Source of the DNA: Megaleporinus macrocephalus
Taxonomy: Eukaryota > Chordata > Actinopteri > Characiformes > Anostomidae
Length of the DNA: 64,000 nt
NCBI GenBank assembly: GCA_021613375.1
Contig: CM038725.1
Span: forward strand, 8,512,589-8,576,588
Direction: 5' to 3'
Numbering within the stretch: the first letter of the stretch is position 1; each line of letters opens with the position of its first letter. A program made the translations under genes and the position numbers. This document shows positions 1 through 13,140 of this stretch, piece by piece. Below the pieces are notes generated by a model. That model was not told the origin of the DNA, did no database searches, and saw nothing but the letters and a program-made list of their open reading frames with translations.

Positions 1-420
1 AGACACAGCAGTGCAGCTGGAGTGTTTAAACACCTCAGTGTTGCTGCTGGACTGAGAATAGTCCACCAACCAGCAACATCCAGCCAACAGCGTCCTGTGG
101 TCAGCGTCCTGTGACCACTGATGAAGGACTAGAAGAACACAAACTGTGCAGCAGCAGATGAGCTACTGTCTCTGACTTTACATCTACACGGTGGACCAGC
201 AAGTAGTAGGAGTGTCTAATAGAGTGGACAGTGAGTGGACACAGTGTTTAAACACTCCAGCAGAACTGGTGTGGCTGAAGCACTCAAACCAGCACAACAC
301 ACACCAGCACACCACCACCACATCAGTGTAGCTGCAGTGCTGAAAATGACCCACCACCCAAATATCTGTTCTGTGGTGGTCCTGTGGGGGTCCTGATAAT
401 TAAAGAACAGGGTAATAAAG
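1..420 (+). mobile_element. Foldback DNA element, right-hand part
   Basis: The sequence around 1-50 (CAGCAGTGCAGCTGGAGTG region) is answered in inverted orientation by about 250-400, where the complementary words CCAGCAGAACTGGTGTG and ACCACCACCACATCAGTG occur. The element therefore has long, imperfect terminal inverted repeats and its left end lies outside the window. A second, shorter piece of the same family lies at 35280-35460 and supplies the missing left arm. No coding capacity was seen, so this is a non-autonomous, MITE-like repeat. The superfamily was not identified. Confidence 0.6.
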
Positions 421-507
421 TATAAAGAGTTCTAGTGTAGAACTACACATGCTTCTGTATTGCAAATGGAGCTGATACATTGGACTATGGGAGTATGTGT
501 TGATAAA

Positions 508-690
<183 letters not shown>

Positions 691-699
691 TCCCCGCCC

Positions 700-1620
700 A
701 ACTACCTCTTGGGCAAACTAAAGTCAGCCAGATAAAGCCCGGCCAATATAAACCAGACTCTTCAAGATTAAGTTGCCAACTCCTAGAACATCCTGTCTTC
801 TGTTTGCGTCTTCAGGCTTCTTAATGGCTTGTTCACGATATCTCTGATTGTGTCCATCCATCTTGTTGCTGGTTGGTCATCCGCTTCCTCTCTTCCTACC
901 TTCAACTCTTTCAAGTGTAATTGTGTTTTCCACTCAATCGCTTCTTCTCATAATAACATCCAAAACAAGATTCAGCCTAGTTATCTGAGCTTCAAGTGAG
1001 AGCTAAGGATTTGATTTGGTCGAGGATCCATTTGTTAGTTGTCTTCGCTGTCCAGGGTACTTTAGAAAGAATTCTCCAGCACTAAAGTTCAAAGGTATCA
1101 CTGTTTTTTCCTGGCCTGCTTTTTTTATTGTTCAGCTTTCACATCCAGAAAACCACACAGAAGACCATGGCCCTGACAGTTCTATTGTTTGCTGGTACAG
1201 ACACATTAGATTAGACAATTGAAGATCTTTTCTCTCATATCACTACAACACGATTCTTTTCTATCACTGAAGCAATTTGAAAGTGATGAAATGAAAATGC
1301 AACTGATGCTGCCCGGCAGCTTGTTTCCATCAAACTGCATTTTAGCAATTAAAACAGGCTGCTTAGTGATTTACTGCATAAAAGACACTCTCGTCACTGT
1401 AGTACTGCTTTATCAATTTAAAAAGGATGTATGACACTATCAAATAATTTTCTGTATGTCACAAATTGAGTTTCCCATCAATTAACTGGTTTTATAGGTT
1501 TGCATACAGTTTTTTGATTGGATGCACGGAACAACAGAATTTTTTCCCATAGAGAATGAATAGGATGGAAAAGTGGCCACCAATCTACTGAACTTCTGCT
1601 CGACCAACAGACACAGTTTC
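700..1620. other. Non-repetitive stretch, nothing recognised
   Basis: No convincing exon, RNA gene or repeat was seen. A good start context at 1168 followed by a short hydrophobic run was considered as a signal-peptide exon and set aside. Confidence 0.4.
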
Positions 1621-1624
1621 GGAT

Positions 1625-2150
1625 ACATTGACTCAGGGCAGACCCCGGACAACGACTGCAGTGTTTTTTCAACCAGGACTCGTCTGTTTGTCTTTTTTTT
1701 CCATCCCTCTTTTTCCCCATAGACTCCTATTCATTTTTCAGACATACCTTAACATCCTACAGTCACCAAACTACAGACACTCTTTTAGAGCAGATCCCCA
1801 AGCACTAATCCAAAGACATTATGACCCACACGTGTCTATTTATCGTTTGTTCATACCTTGTTCCTCCCATAGGATCCCATTCATTTTCGGTGAAAGCCCA
1901 ACATTATGGGTTTGTTCAACTTACACCCACTAAACTGGATGTACTCACTCAGGGCAGATCCCCAACCCCTAATTCACAGACATACTGACCTGCACGTGTC
2001 TATTTGTCGTTTATTCATCCCTTGTTCCTCCCATAGGATCCCATTCATTTTCGGTGAAAGCCCAACATTATGGGTTTGTTCAACTTACACCCACTAAACT
2101 GCATGTACTCACTCAGGGCAGATCCCTAACCCCTAATTCACAAACATACT
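1625..2150. repeat. Tandem repeat, about 160-bp unit, three copies
   Basis: The phrase ACTCAGGGCAGA recurs at about 1630, 1947 and 2111, and CCATAGGATCCCATTCATTT at 1867 and 2031, giving a 164-bp period. The last two units are nearly identical; the first is diverged. The open frames here repeat themselves and are not genes. Confidence 0.85.
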
Positions 2151-2159
2151 GACCCTTGT

Positions 2160-3265
2160 TGTTTATGCACAACCATCCCACGCCTCCTTTAGGAAATGCA
2201 CTTTATAGTTGTTATTATTATAAGGGGGCGTTTCAGATTGTAAAGACAGACTACGTCTGCTTGCAGGACCATAAACGAACTAGTCTTTATACGACTCTAC
2301 AAAACATCCTGCTTCTGTCCGCTTAGTGTGGCTATTATGTGCATGTAAACATGGTTATTGATGCTGTGAGCCATGTTAATGCCTAATAAGCATCCGGTGT
2401 TCTACCTCAAGGCTCAAGAGGCTATTTTAGGGAAGAGAAAATGCATAAGCAGAGCTTTTCTCGCTCATTTCATTTCTGAGAAATCGATGTAATTCATTGG
2501 TTGGCTTAAGCTTTGATAACAGAGGCTGCATAAGTTTAGTATTTGGGGGTTTTGCATTATGTTTGGTGGCAGACCTCCACATGTTTTGCCACTGTTCCAG
2601 TTCCCTGCGATCATTTATGGTCTTGATTGTAAGCCTGACTCATCATAGGAAATAAAGTCATCTGTGCTGTAAAAACCAGCACAGACCAGCATACACTTTG
2701 TTTGGTTTAGGCCTGTCTCTGTTGGTCTCTGTTGGTGTAAATTATGTCAAATGATGTAGAAAAATAAATATTACCAAAATGGAGATGCATGTTTTTCATT
2801 GGAAAGTGGTAATATGCTGGTTTTGCTGGTGATCAGCCATGCTGGTCCATGCAGGTATATGTGGTAGGGATATTTGGCTTGTATTCTAATTCAGGCCATT
2901 TTTCACTGTACATAGCATAAGAGCCTTTGGCTACAGAAAGCTGGAACTGTGATTTTTCCACAGGCTATTTCTTCAATCTGAAGGTTCCAGCATTGGGGTC
3001 TTCATTACCTGCTCAAGATCAGTACTAATGGTGAGCTAATGGTAATCTCCTCTGTGTGAATTTGTAATCTATCCAAGTCAACAAACACTATTGTATCACC
3101 AATAAATGCACTAATATAGTAGTATTTTAAGTTATATAATAATAATATGATGACTTGTTGGTTGCTACTCAAGAATGAATAATTTTAAGAGTTCACTAAA
3201 GCTAGCTAGATATAACAGTTATGCTATTAGCATTTATGCTAGTCCCTACAAGTGTTTTTGCTCAA
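2160..3265. other. Intergenic, one MITE remnant
   Basis: Mostly unique AT-rich sequence. At about 2755-2820 there is the right end of the palindromic MITE family described at 58738-58965 (GGAGATGCATGTTTTTCATTGG). Nothing else was recognised. Confidence 0.4.
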
Positions 3266-3269
3266 ACAC

Positions 3270-3850
3270 AGTCAAGTTAGATTATTATGACCACCAGCTA
3301 ATATCCAGTGTAACGACTGTGTGCAGTACGGACAGCAGCTAGACAGACTGGGAGACTCAATAAGGTCCTGGTAGGTTGCCACAGGTATCTGGAGCCATGC
3401 TGACTGCAGTGTGTGCCATAACTGCTGGAGGGAGCATGAAGGAGGATCCATAGAGCCAACACCACCATCCAGGTGGTCCCACAGATCCTCAATTGGGTTC
3501 AAATCTGGTTATTTAGGTGTCTAGGGTAGTACTTGGACATCTTGGTCAGCTCTTCTAACCAATGTTCTAACCAAGTTCTAGTCATGTGACATGTCACATT
3601 GTCTTGCTGGAAGATTCCATCCGCCCCAAAGAAAACAATCAGCATGTATGGTGTACATGATCTGCAATGATGGATTCAGACCCAAATGGGTTGAGAGTGC
3701 TTTCCACATGGGTGAGTGGGTCCAGAGAATGCCAGGAAAACATTCTCCAGATCATAACGCTGCCACCACTAGCTTGTGTTTCTCCAGCAATGGTCATAAT
3801 AATGTGACGGCTGTGAATTTCTAAAATAAGCTTTGCTTGATTCTCCACAT
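3270..3850 (-). pseudogene. Tc1/mariner transposase relic
   Basis: Read on the minus strand, three transposase blocks appear in the family order. A Gly-Gly-Ser-Val-Met-Ile-Trp block lies near 3750, Phe-Gln-Gln-Asp-Asn near 3605 and Asn-Pro-Ile-Glu-Asp-Leu-Trp near 3490. In Tc1 elements the Asp of QDN and the Glu of NPIE are the second and third residues of the DD34E catalytic triad. The blocks lie in different frames separated by stops, so the copy is dead. Only the C-terminal half is recognisable; no terminal inverted repeats were identified. Confidence 0.8.
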
Positions 3851-5395
3851 GATTCTGCCTAATTGGTCACTTGTGTATGTGTAATATATCACTGCTTATG
3901 AGCTAATTAGTTGAATGAGCCAATAAGGCTAACACAAACTAGCAACCAAGGTAGCATAAAATGACCAAAGACTCAGTAAAATGATGAATCACTACATGAG
4001 TTATTCTTATGAGAACCACACATACCGTTGGCTCCAATTTGTCATTAATTTGGCAGCATCATTAGCATCTTGTACTACACTTGTTGGATTGCACTACATG
4101 AAGTCACTTCCTAAGTCATGCATGTCCTGAAGGAACGTTGATTCATTCCACTGTCTTTTTTCTTACAACTGGGACGACAGCAGAGTTCTCAGTGACTCTG
4201 TTGATACTTCATTAACCTGCGAAAGCCTCTGCGCCTCAAATCTGTCACACCTTTATTACGATAAAATCCGATCCAGGTCTGGAGTCTACTCTGCGCTGCA
4301 TATTTTTGTGCTTTCCCTGCTCTTACACATCTGATTCAACTCACAAAGGGCTTGGTAATTAGCTGATGAGCTGAATCAGGACTGTTAGAACAGGGAAAAC
4401 ACTTAAGTGTGCAGAGCAGTGTGGGCCCCAGGACTGGGATTGAATTCCACCGCTTTATAACATTGCACACTACAGCTTTTTAGACTGTCAGCCTGCGCAT
4501 GATACTTGCTCTGTGCTTTGTATTTTCAGGGAAAAACGCTTTTGATTTCTAATTTTTATTTATTTATTTTTATGATCATTAACTTCATGCGTCAAGTAAT
4601 GCATCAAATGAAAAGGCTAATGGCCTCAGGACAATTTTTGATTGTCCTGGTTTTCAGTAACGCAGAAGGCCAGGAGTCTGCCCTCTACACGCTCAGCAGG
4701 CACAAGGATGAGCTTAGAGGTTTTAGATATTTAGGCTACTTTGGGTTACGTTGTATATTTACGTGCTGACAGAGAATGAAAAATCACTGACAAGCCGACT
4801 TCTTAATAGGGTCAGTAGTTCCAGGTCTAAGTTCTGATTATAGTCACTGTAAAACTGTATACACCAACTGCAAGTTATTCAAACCATTATTGCTGCTCAT
4901 TGGATGATCTGTTGTATGTTTATATAAACTGTATTGTAATTCACTGTAACATTACAGCATGTTTTATGCATCGATGGCAATAAGGCTAAAAACAATTGGT
5001 CTGCAACATAAGTTTGTCAACAGTAGGTCAGTGGTGCTTGATATCCCAGCAGTAAAAGTGATATTGCAGATATAAGGGTCATCTTTCAGGGAGCCCATCT
5101 TTTAGTGTAACTTGTTACTAACCAGTAGGCCGGACCACCAAGTTCAATTTAACATTTTAAGAAAGACCATATGTAACAGGTAGAACATCAATTTAACTGT
5201 GCATTGTTTGCATGTTTATGCTTCTATAGCCATTGCATTTACTAAAGAAGTATTGACAAATTATTTGGGATGTGTCATATTTTTAGTTTACTTTAAATTG
5301 TAAACAAATGATCAGTTTATGTTTTGGTGCTTATTCATTCATTCATTAAATTGTTCATTTTTTCATGAATTCATTTATTTTCCAAGCTGCTTATT
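3850..5395. other. Intergenic, nothing recognised
   Basis: AT-rich unique sequence with no supported exon, RNA gene or tandem repeat. Confidence 0.35.
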
Positions 5396-5494
5396 CTTCT
5401 GGGTTGTGTGTGTGTGTGTGTTGGTGATTATATGACAAGTCAAAACCAATGAAATGTGTATCTACACATATAACCAAACATACCTCCATATATA

Positions 5495-6870
5495 TACATT
5501 CATACACACACACATACATAGATAGATACATACATACATACATACACACACATACATACATACATACACACATCATACATAGATACATACATACATACAT
5601 ACACACATCATACATAGATACATACATACATACATACATACATACACACATCATACATAGATACATACATACATACATACATACATACAAACATACACAC
5701 ATACATACATACATACATACATACACACATCATACATAGACACATACATGCATACATACACACACATACATACATACATACACAACTCATACATAGATAC
5801 ATATATACATACATACACACACACATACATACATACATACACACATACATACACACATCATACATACATACATACATACATACATACATACATACAAACA
5901 AACATACACACATACATACATACAAACACACACATCATACATACATACATACATATACACATCATACATACATACATACACACATCATACACACATACAT
6001 ACATACACACACACATATACACACACATACATACATATATACACACACATCATACATACATACATATCACACATATATACCCACACATCATACATACATA
6101 CACATCATACATACATACATACACACACATCATACATACATACATACATACATACACACACATACATACATACACACATCATACATACATACATACATAC
6201 ATACATACAAACATACACACATACATACATACATACATACATACATACATACACACATCATACATAGACACATACATGCATACATACACACACATACATA
6301 CATACATACACAACTCATACATAGATACATATATACATACATACACACACACATACACACATCATACATAGATACATACATACATACATACATACATACA
6401 TACATACATACATACATACAAACAAACATACACACATACATACATACAAACACACACATCATACATACATACATACACACATCATACACACATACATACA
6501 TACACACACACATACACACACACATACATACATACAAACACACACATCATACATACATACATACATACATACATACATACATACACACATCATACATACA
6601 TACATACATATACACATCATACATACATACATACACACATCATACATACATACATACACACACACATACATACAAACACACACATCATACATACATACAT
6701 ACATACATACATATACACATCATACATACATACATACATACACACATCATACATACATACATACATACATACACACATCATACATACATACATACATACA
6801 TATACACATCATACATACATACAAACACACACACATACATACATACAAACACACACACATACAGGCATAC
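5495..6870. repeat. CATA/CACA microsatellite block with internal duplication
   Basis: About 1.4 kb of CATA units interspersed with CACACATCATA variants. A distinctive segment (CATAGACACATACATGCATAC, then CACAACTCATACATAG) starts at 5731 and recurs at 6259. CACAACTCAT recurs at 5781 and 6309. Both give the same 528-bp offset, so part of the array was duplicated as a block. Frames reading Tyr-Ile-His-Thr or Met-Tyr-Val-Cys are artefacts. Confidence 0.95.
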
Positions 6871-7089
6871 ATGCATAAATCCAGACAGACACCAAACCAA
6901 ACATATAAAACGTGCTAGTGACTTCTTAGTAGTCAGCACTATAAACCAGATCCTCTCTACTGTTACATTTATTTCATGATGCTAGGCTCTGATTCTGAAC
7001 TGCACAGCAATCACTATGCATATATTCTCTAATTAAAATGCAGAATGTGCTTCTGCAAATCTGGTATTGATTTCTTTCTCTTTTTTTTT

Positions 7090-7455
7090 GACAGCTCTGG
7101 GCCGTACTTCTGCCACCTTTTAATCGCCCCTGCTGCGAGTCGGTCGCGTTCTTGGCTCAGACGTCTGAAAACCAATGCTGCCTCGCTGGATGCCTCCCAC
7201 TGTCAGAGTTCCCGCAAACTAGGCGCACACAGAGCCAGACTTCCATTAGTTCCTGGTGAATACAAGATTAGCAAGTTGGTGCGGCACAATATTGAATTAT
7301 GTGCTGGCATCGCATCAATCAGAGAGCTGCAACGGATGATGCGCTGATCAAGGTTGCGCAACGCAAAGATGCCCTAAATCCTCCCCTGTGGGACTATAGT
7401 GGCGCCGTTCATCTTGCCGCGGTTTTAATTGGTTCTGGACAAATAAAGGTGATAG
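7090..7455. other. Unique CpG-richer block, function unknown
   Basis: This block stands out from its AT-rich surroundings by higher GC, several CpGs and absence of repeats. It contains an open frame on the plus strand (7045-7347) that resembles no family I know, and ends near an AATAAA at about 7441. It could be a conserved non-coding element, a terminal exon or a fragment of a retrocopy; the sequence does not decide. Confidence 0.25.
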
Positions 7456-7734
7456 CAGAATAACAACCCGTCTTAGGACATCAAAGTCATTTGGGAGTCA
7501 GGAAAGACTTTCTCTATAGAAGCATTCTGTGATGAAACATAAATGTATATTTCTAAATGTCACAGAACCTTCATTTGGTATTACAAGCTCCTGAATTCAA
7601 AGGTGCCAGATGGTGTAAAGGAAAATCCTTTTGTTCTCAAAAGAACCTTTTAATGGATGGTTCTTTAGAGAACAATTGCTGTCAATGAGATGTAAGATTG
7701 TGAAGAGATCATCCACATATTATACATTACTGGG

Positions 7735-8900
7735 CAAAAGTCTCAGAAACAGTAAGTGTATTTCCACCAGTAAGAGCATCAGATATGATTAGAACGGATG
7801 TAAATAATCATGAATACAATACAAAGTAACATGAACATCTTATTGTGAAAGAAGTAGATCATATCTTGAGCTCCAGTTTGAAGAACAAAGTGTAGTTCCA
7901 GATTTCTCCTTGATGCCCCAGACATTGTATGAACAACAGCAATCTTGATTTAGCTTAATGAAGTACTGAGCAGTCAAAGCAGGTATTAGATGAGAACTGT
8001 AAATAATACTGGGTTGTTTATAGAAGGAGAAGGAGCTTGGAAAGGGTTAAATAAACACACTGATGTATGTAAAAGCATTACTTACTGCATTAATACTATT
8101 TTGCTTCAACCATTGTTCCTTGGTTCTTTTGTGGCCTCCTTTAAAAATACTTCACATTGGATCTTCTTCATGAAAGCTTTTTGTAAGAGTGAGTAGAGAT
8201 AGTAAGATAGCCCGACTGGCTTGATAAGATAACTGCAGTCAAAATGTTCTTGAAGGTTCCTCAATAAAGGATTCCAAATGATTCTCAGCTTAGATGTCCA
8301 GGGAAAACTTTAGCTGGTGTACGTGGCAGCTTTTCACATTTTTGTGCTCAACAGATTTACAAAATTGCCTTGAGCTTGTATAGATGCCTAGAAGTATTAA
8401 TACTGACACTTTATAAAACTGGAGTAAATAACTTTTTAGTTTCATAACACTTTATAACACCTGTTTATGAGAAGACTGTAAACATGTACATTTCTGCTAT
8501 ATGTCCAATGTTATATAAGCTGGCTTTGCTCAAGTCTTCTTGTAAGTCGTGTATTAACAGTTAGATGTCATTATCTGTCTTTACTGAAAACCTGTAATAA
8601 CCAGTTACAATACTCTATAACATTACTGTACACAATGTTCTTATGAACAGATATTATAATAATTTATGGAATCTGACTTTCTGAAGTCGTGTACTCTCAC
8701 ATTATAAAGTGTTATGCATGTAATTACCATTACTTAAGAATAGTTATATAAGCTCATGCCTGGTTACATAAGGTCTTGTCATATAACACCTCATAAATAC
8801 ATTTATAATGTATGTCATGGATTTATGTGAAGTGCTACCAAATATTTTTATGAAGAACCATCCACTGAAAGGTTCTTTAGGGACAAATGGTTCCTGCATA
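7735..8900 (+). mobile_element. Dispersed repeat family R1, copy 1
   Basis: The segment shares long stretches with 11870-12760 in reverse orientation and with 47650-47945 in direct orientation; for example GAACTGTAAATAATACTGGG and TACTGAGCAGTCAAAGCAGG occur in all three. The first edge carries a GCAAAAGTCT word that matches the outer edge of copy 2. No coding region was seen. It is probably a non-autonomous DNA transposon, superfamily not identified. Confidence 0.7.
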
Positions 8901-9039
8901 CTTGTTCATAGCGTGAACATCCATTCAGGTCGGAAAATGTCTTCAGTTTAAATCCAACGACCACTTCAAACTTACTATACTGGTACTAACAGGTCCTGGA
9001 ATTTGTCTGAGACACTAAAGATGTCACATCTGCCCTGAC

Positions 9040-9235
9040 TGTCTGGATGTCTCTCTTTGTTTACATTCACTTGTCTGTCCCATGTGCTTGTGTTTCTGTT
9101 CCCCGCCATGTGGATCAGTTTTGTCATGTGCTCTATGTCTACGCCCTCTGTCTCCGCCCCTCACCTGATCCTGTTGTCTCCCCCTTGATTAGCCCCAGGT
9201 GTTTATTCATGCTATTTTCAAGGATAACACTGAGT
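9040..9235 (+). repeat. Dispersed repeat, also at 11221-11330
   Basis: The sequence CGCCATGTGGATC, then TTTTGTCATGTGCTCTATGT, then CTCTGTCTCCGCC is shared nearly base for base with 11230-11300. This is a dispersed element fragment of unknown class. Confidence 0.6.
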
Positions 9236-9250
9236 GCCATCTTTGTTTAC

Positions 9251-10086
9251 TTTGTGTTAGAACTTCCGGTGCAACCGCGGATACGTTGATACTAATTACA
9301 AGCAAAATGACAACAAACATATAAAATGACTATCATAACATGTTCAGTTAGAGGGAGTCAGTAATTGGAAGAAGAGGAAAACTTGGCTTGAACAACAGAG
9401 TTACGAACACAGCACATAAAGATCAGAGTGTTGTAAAGCCGCCTTCCAAAGAAGAGGACCTGCGTCTATGACTGAAGCTCTAAATTTAAAACATCCACCC
9501 AAACCTCCGTCTGTCTGCTCTTACCATTCTGTGGAGGAGAACCAGCACCAGAGCTTCCTTATCCAGAGAAATGTCTCGCTTATGAAGCTCAGAGGAAGCA
9601 GACGTGTCGGGTGCTGGTGAGTCTATCAGTTAAGTAACTGTTTTCTGATCAGTGTCCAACGCGCTAAGCTATCTGGGCTGTAACTAACACCCACGCAGAG
9701 TGGATCGGGCAGCTGGCTGGACTTGGGTTTAACCGGCTTTCAGAAATATAAACTCACCGTCTGTGTGTAGGAGTACACGCCCACCTTCCCACTGTGCAGG
9801 TACTGATACGCTTCAGTACTTTTATAGTTTTTCATTACTGAACTGTCTACACCTTCGGAGAGTACAGTAATTAAACACGTCGCCATAAGTAACCTCAGAC
9901 CACCTTCTCATATCATCCACCCACTGAGTTATTAACCTCAGACCACCTTTTCATATCACCCACCCACTGTGTTATTAACCTTGGATGAGACTGTGTTGTC
10001 CCATTTGAACTTTTTTACTGCCTCTCTGGTTTCCTCCCATGTAACTGTATTCATTTTGGTTAGCTGAGCGGAAGTTCTAACACAAA
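9251..10086 (-). mobile_element. TIR-bounded DNA element, copy A
   Basis: The 18-bp TTTGTGTTAGAACTTCCG at 9251-9268 is repeated as its exact reverse complement at 10069-10086. Copy B at 30461-31178 has the same ends and most of the same interior. On the minus strand the interior encodes a broken fragment (Lys-Met-Asn-Thr-Val-Thr-Trp-Glu-Glu-Thr at about 10040). That fragment resembles uncharacterised transposon-borne proteins common in fish. Homology between the copies extends about 45 bp beyond the left repeat, so the true element end may lie further out. Confidence 0.6.
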
Positions 10087-10102
10087 GGCGGAAGAAACAC
10101 AC

Positions 10103-10880
10103 GCTCGAAAGTGGGTATGGCCAAATACAGTGAATGAACGAATCCTCGCTGTCCATAGAAATGTGGAAAAACATAATTTGTCATTAAAATATCATGCGAG
10201 CACTGTTTTACAAAGGAAGGTCTGGGACGATTTAAGAAAAGCTGACAATGTGGAATAAATGCCTTTTGTTTTTTGCACCACGGTCAGCTGCTGGTTTTAA
10301 TTGGTCCAGGAAACCAAAGTTGTCTAGGAAATTAATGACATGCAGCTTTCTAAACCCATCTGTCTGTTTAATGCAATTTCCTACTAGCGAGTCACAGGCT
10401 TAAGTGCAGATACGCTAGACAAACAGTAATGTGTCACAACCTGAAAGGAGTTGATTTATCAGCCATTCTAAACATAGAAGGACCCTGTTCTCCATACCAA
10501 CACGGTAGCTGTGTGGATAATTACAACACGAGGTAGAATGGACAGTTATAGAATAGTAGTAGGCGTGGGGATAAGATGCAGACAACCAACAATAGCTGAA
10601 AACTGTCCTTGGCTGCGGCTGAAATGGACGCTCACTCCTTCATTAGTAATGCACTACAGAGGAGAACTATTTAGATTACTAAGAAGTGGTAAAGCCCAGG
10701 AATTCAGAAATGAAATGCAGGCTCCATTAAGAGCTTGTGATCGAAGCAGACCTTGTAGTCAGTGCAGAATCTAACAGAAAGCTGGGGGGCTGGGCGAAGG
10801 TAGGCTGCCGCCAAGGGACCCCTGAGAATACAAATTAGATATACTGTACATACTGATCTACTCTAAAATATCCTCGCTGT
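10103..10880. other. Intergenic, nothing recognised
   Basis: Unique sequence between element A and the MITE at 10881. A short open frame at 10511-10774 has no recognisable features. Confidence 0.35.
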
Positions 10881-11095
10881 CTGAAGAAAAACACGTACCT
10901 CCAAAAAAGGCAGCTTTACAGGAGAGAACCAAAATTGTCATTACGTTTAATGGAAGTTAATGGAACCAGAATTATTTTCCAAGCTATTTTTGAGGCATTT
11001 CTATTGGTCAAAATTTGCACACAATACAAACGACAGCTGTCGTGTTCAAATAAAAGTTAACAAAAATTGAGACATGCTTTTCAGCCATGATATAT
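10881..11095 (+). mobile_element. Palindromic MITE copy
   Basis: Begins with a degenerate GAAGAAAAACACGTACCTCC and ends GAGACATGCTTTTCAGCCATG, the two arms of the family's inverted repeat. The interior words TTACAGGAGAG, AATGGAACCAGAATTATTT and GCATTTCTATTGGTC are shared with the copies at 39490, 54835 and 58738. Confidence 0.75.
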
Positions 11096-11152
11096 AATAT
11101 ACTAATATACAGCTGTTCTTGGAGCTATTCTTCAATGCTGCACATACTCAGT

Positions 11153-11379
11153 TGTGATTATCATTGTGTTGTTGATGCATGATGATGAAACCACGGAAAC
11201 ACAGACGAGTTCTTCAGTGTTTATGCTTCCCGCCATGTGGATCTGTTTTGTCATGTGCTCTATGTCTCCACCCTCTGTCTCCGCCTCTCACCTGATCTTG
11301 TTTGGCGTGTTCGACTGCCTGGCTTGGTGCGGTGCATGCTGGTTATATACACCTGTAACGTTTAACTCTTTTTACTGTA

Positions 11380-11467
<88 letters not shown>

Positions 11468-11822
11468 TCTAAAACTCTTTAAAGACCTCATATTTACACT
11501 AATACTATCATATCTAGTAGCACGACAGTTCTTTTTCATGCAGTATTTAACATATTTCTTTTTTCATAATAAGTGTTTCAGATCATGAAGAGGCTGAAGT
11601 GCTGTAGATGTTTACTCTTATGATTTGTGAGTGTCTTTAAAAGCACTACATTACTTTTGCGTTTCTTTCTACTCTTTTTAATTCTTTTCTTTCTTTTTAC
11701 TATTTTTCTATTGCGTCTACTTCATCAGCAGTAATTTCAGTGCTGCACAATCCCAGTTGTGATTATCATTGTGTTGTTGATGCGTGATGACGAAACCACA
11801 GAAACACAGATGAGTTCTTCAG
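11153..11822. repeat. Direct 70-bp repeats flanking a (TA)n tract
   Basis: GATTATCATTGTGTTGTTGA and the following 50 bases at 11155 are repeated with few changes at 11759-11822. Between them lie the dispersed fragment at 11221-11330 and about 85 bp of pure TA (11381-11466). The arrangement suggests an insertion with a local duplication, or two neighbouring copies of one repeat. Confidence 0.7.
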
Positions 11823-11869
11823 TGTGATTTTCTGGATGTTGAAAAGGGGAAATATTAAATAAAATGCAT

Positions 11870-12760
11870 CCAAATTATGTCTAGCATTGTGCAGAGTTTT
11901 AGTCACTTGGGGACATTATTATATTTAAACAATGTTTTTTTTTTTCCCAGACAAGAAGCTTTTATATATAATGTCTTATGAAACCTGACATTATAAAAAA
12001 GTTATCTACTCCAGTTTTATAAAGTGTTATGCATGTCTGTATTAATACTTTAAAGCAACTACACAAGCTCAAATTATAAGATATTATATAAGTCATAAAA
12101 CACCTTATGAATGTATTTATAAGCCATTATTTTTGTCTAATGAGCACAAAAATGTGAAAAGCTGCCACATACACCAGCTAAAGGTTCCCCTAGAACTGTA
12201 CATCTAGGCTGAGAATCATTTGGGAACCTTTATTGAGGAAGCTTCAGGGCCATTTGGACTGCAGTGTGGCTATCTTACCATCCCTACTCATAAAGAAGAT
12301 CCAAGTGTTTTTTTAAGGAGGCCACTCTATTTCTTTAATATTCAGACAGTATTAATACAGTAAGTAGTGCTTTTACATACGTCAGTGTGTTTATTTAACC
12401 CTTTCCAAACTTCTCCTTCTATAAACAACCCAGTATTATTTACAGTTCTCATCTAATACCTGCTTTGACTGCTCAGTACTTCATTAAGCTAAATCAAGAT
12501 TGCTGCTGAAGGAACTGAATACATTCATACAATGTCTGGGGCGTCCAGGAGAAATCTGGAACTACACTTTGTTCTTTAAACTGGAGCTCAAGATCTGATC
12601 TACTTCTCTCACAATAACATATTCATGTTACTTTGTATTGTATGTATGATTATTTACATCTGTTCTAATGATATATGATATAAACACATATGGCTAACAT
12701 AAATGCTTTCAAACAATGAGCTTAGGTGTCTTAGACTTTTGCACAGCACTGTACGTCGGC
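11870..12760 (-). mobile_element. Dispersed repeat family R1, copy 2 (inverted)
   Basis: Reverse complement of the 7735-8900 copy, matching along most of its length, including the paired words around 12180 (GAAAAGCTGCC) and 12440-12480. The outer edge reads GACTTTTGCACAGCACTGTA at about 12733-12752. With copy 1 it forms a widely spaced inverted pair around element A. Confidence 0.7.
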
Positions 12761-12764
12761 CGGA

Positions 12765-13140
12765 ACGTTGCTGCTGTTGTGAAAAATAAATCACATGTCC
12801 AAAATGCCGGCTTTCCAGGAGAAGAAACAAACATTCTTGATTTTGAATGGAAGATAATTTGACTCCAAACAGTGTTGGTGTATGTATACCAGTCTATTCA
12901 TCCTGAAGCTTTCACACAATGTAAACAATGACTGGTATGTTGTGATGGAGAGGCTGAAGCGGGTTGCCTGTGCTGAGTGGCTTTATCAGTGGCAGTCCAA
13001 TACACTGAATCCATATAACAGGCAGAGGCCAGAACACAGGCAGGCAACATCAAAGGCAGGCGCATATTATTAAAACCAGTAAACAAACACATGCAGGATG
13101 AACACATAGGGACTCAGAACTCAAAACAAAGACATGAGCT
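12765..13140. other. Intergenic, nothing recognised
   Basis: Unique sequence; the short overlapping frames on both strands have no family features. Confidence 0.3.

Noticed and set aside
1168..1200. Possible signal-peptide exon (Met-Ala-Leu-Thr-Val-Leu-Leu-Phe-Ala-Gly then GTACAG)
   Set aside because: Very short hydrophobic segment, no promoter features and no following exon; likely chance.
5391..6704. Long open frames on both strands through the CATA block (Tyr-Ile-His-Thr and Met-Tyr-Val-Cys repeats)
   Set aside because: They are translations of a tetranucleotide repeat present in several frames at once, with no start context or unique sequence.
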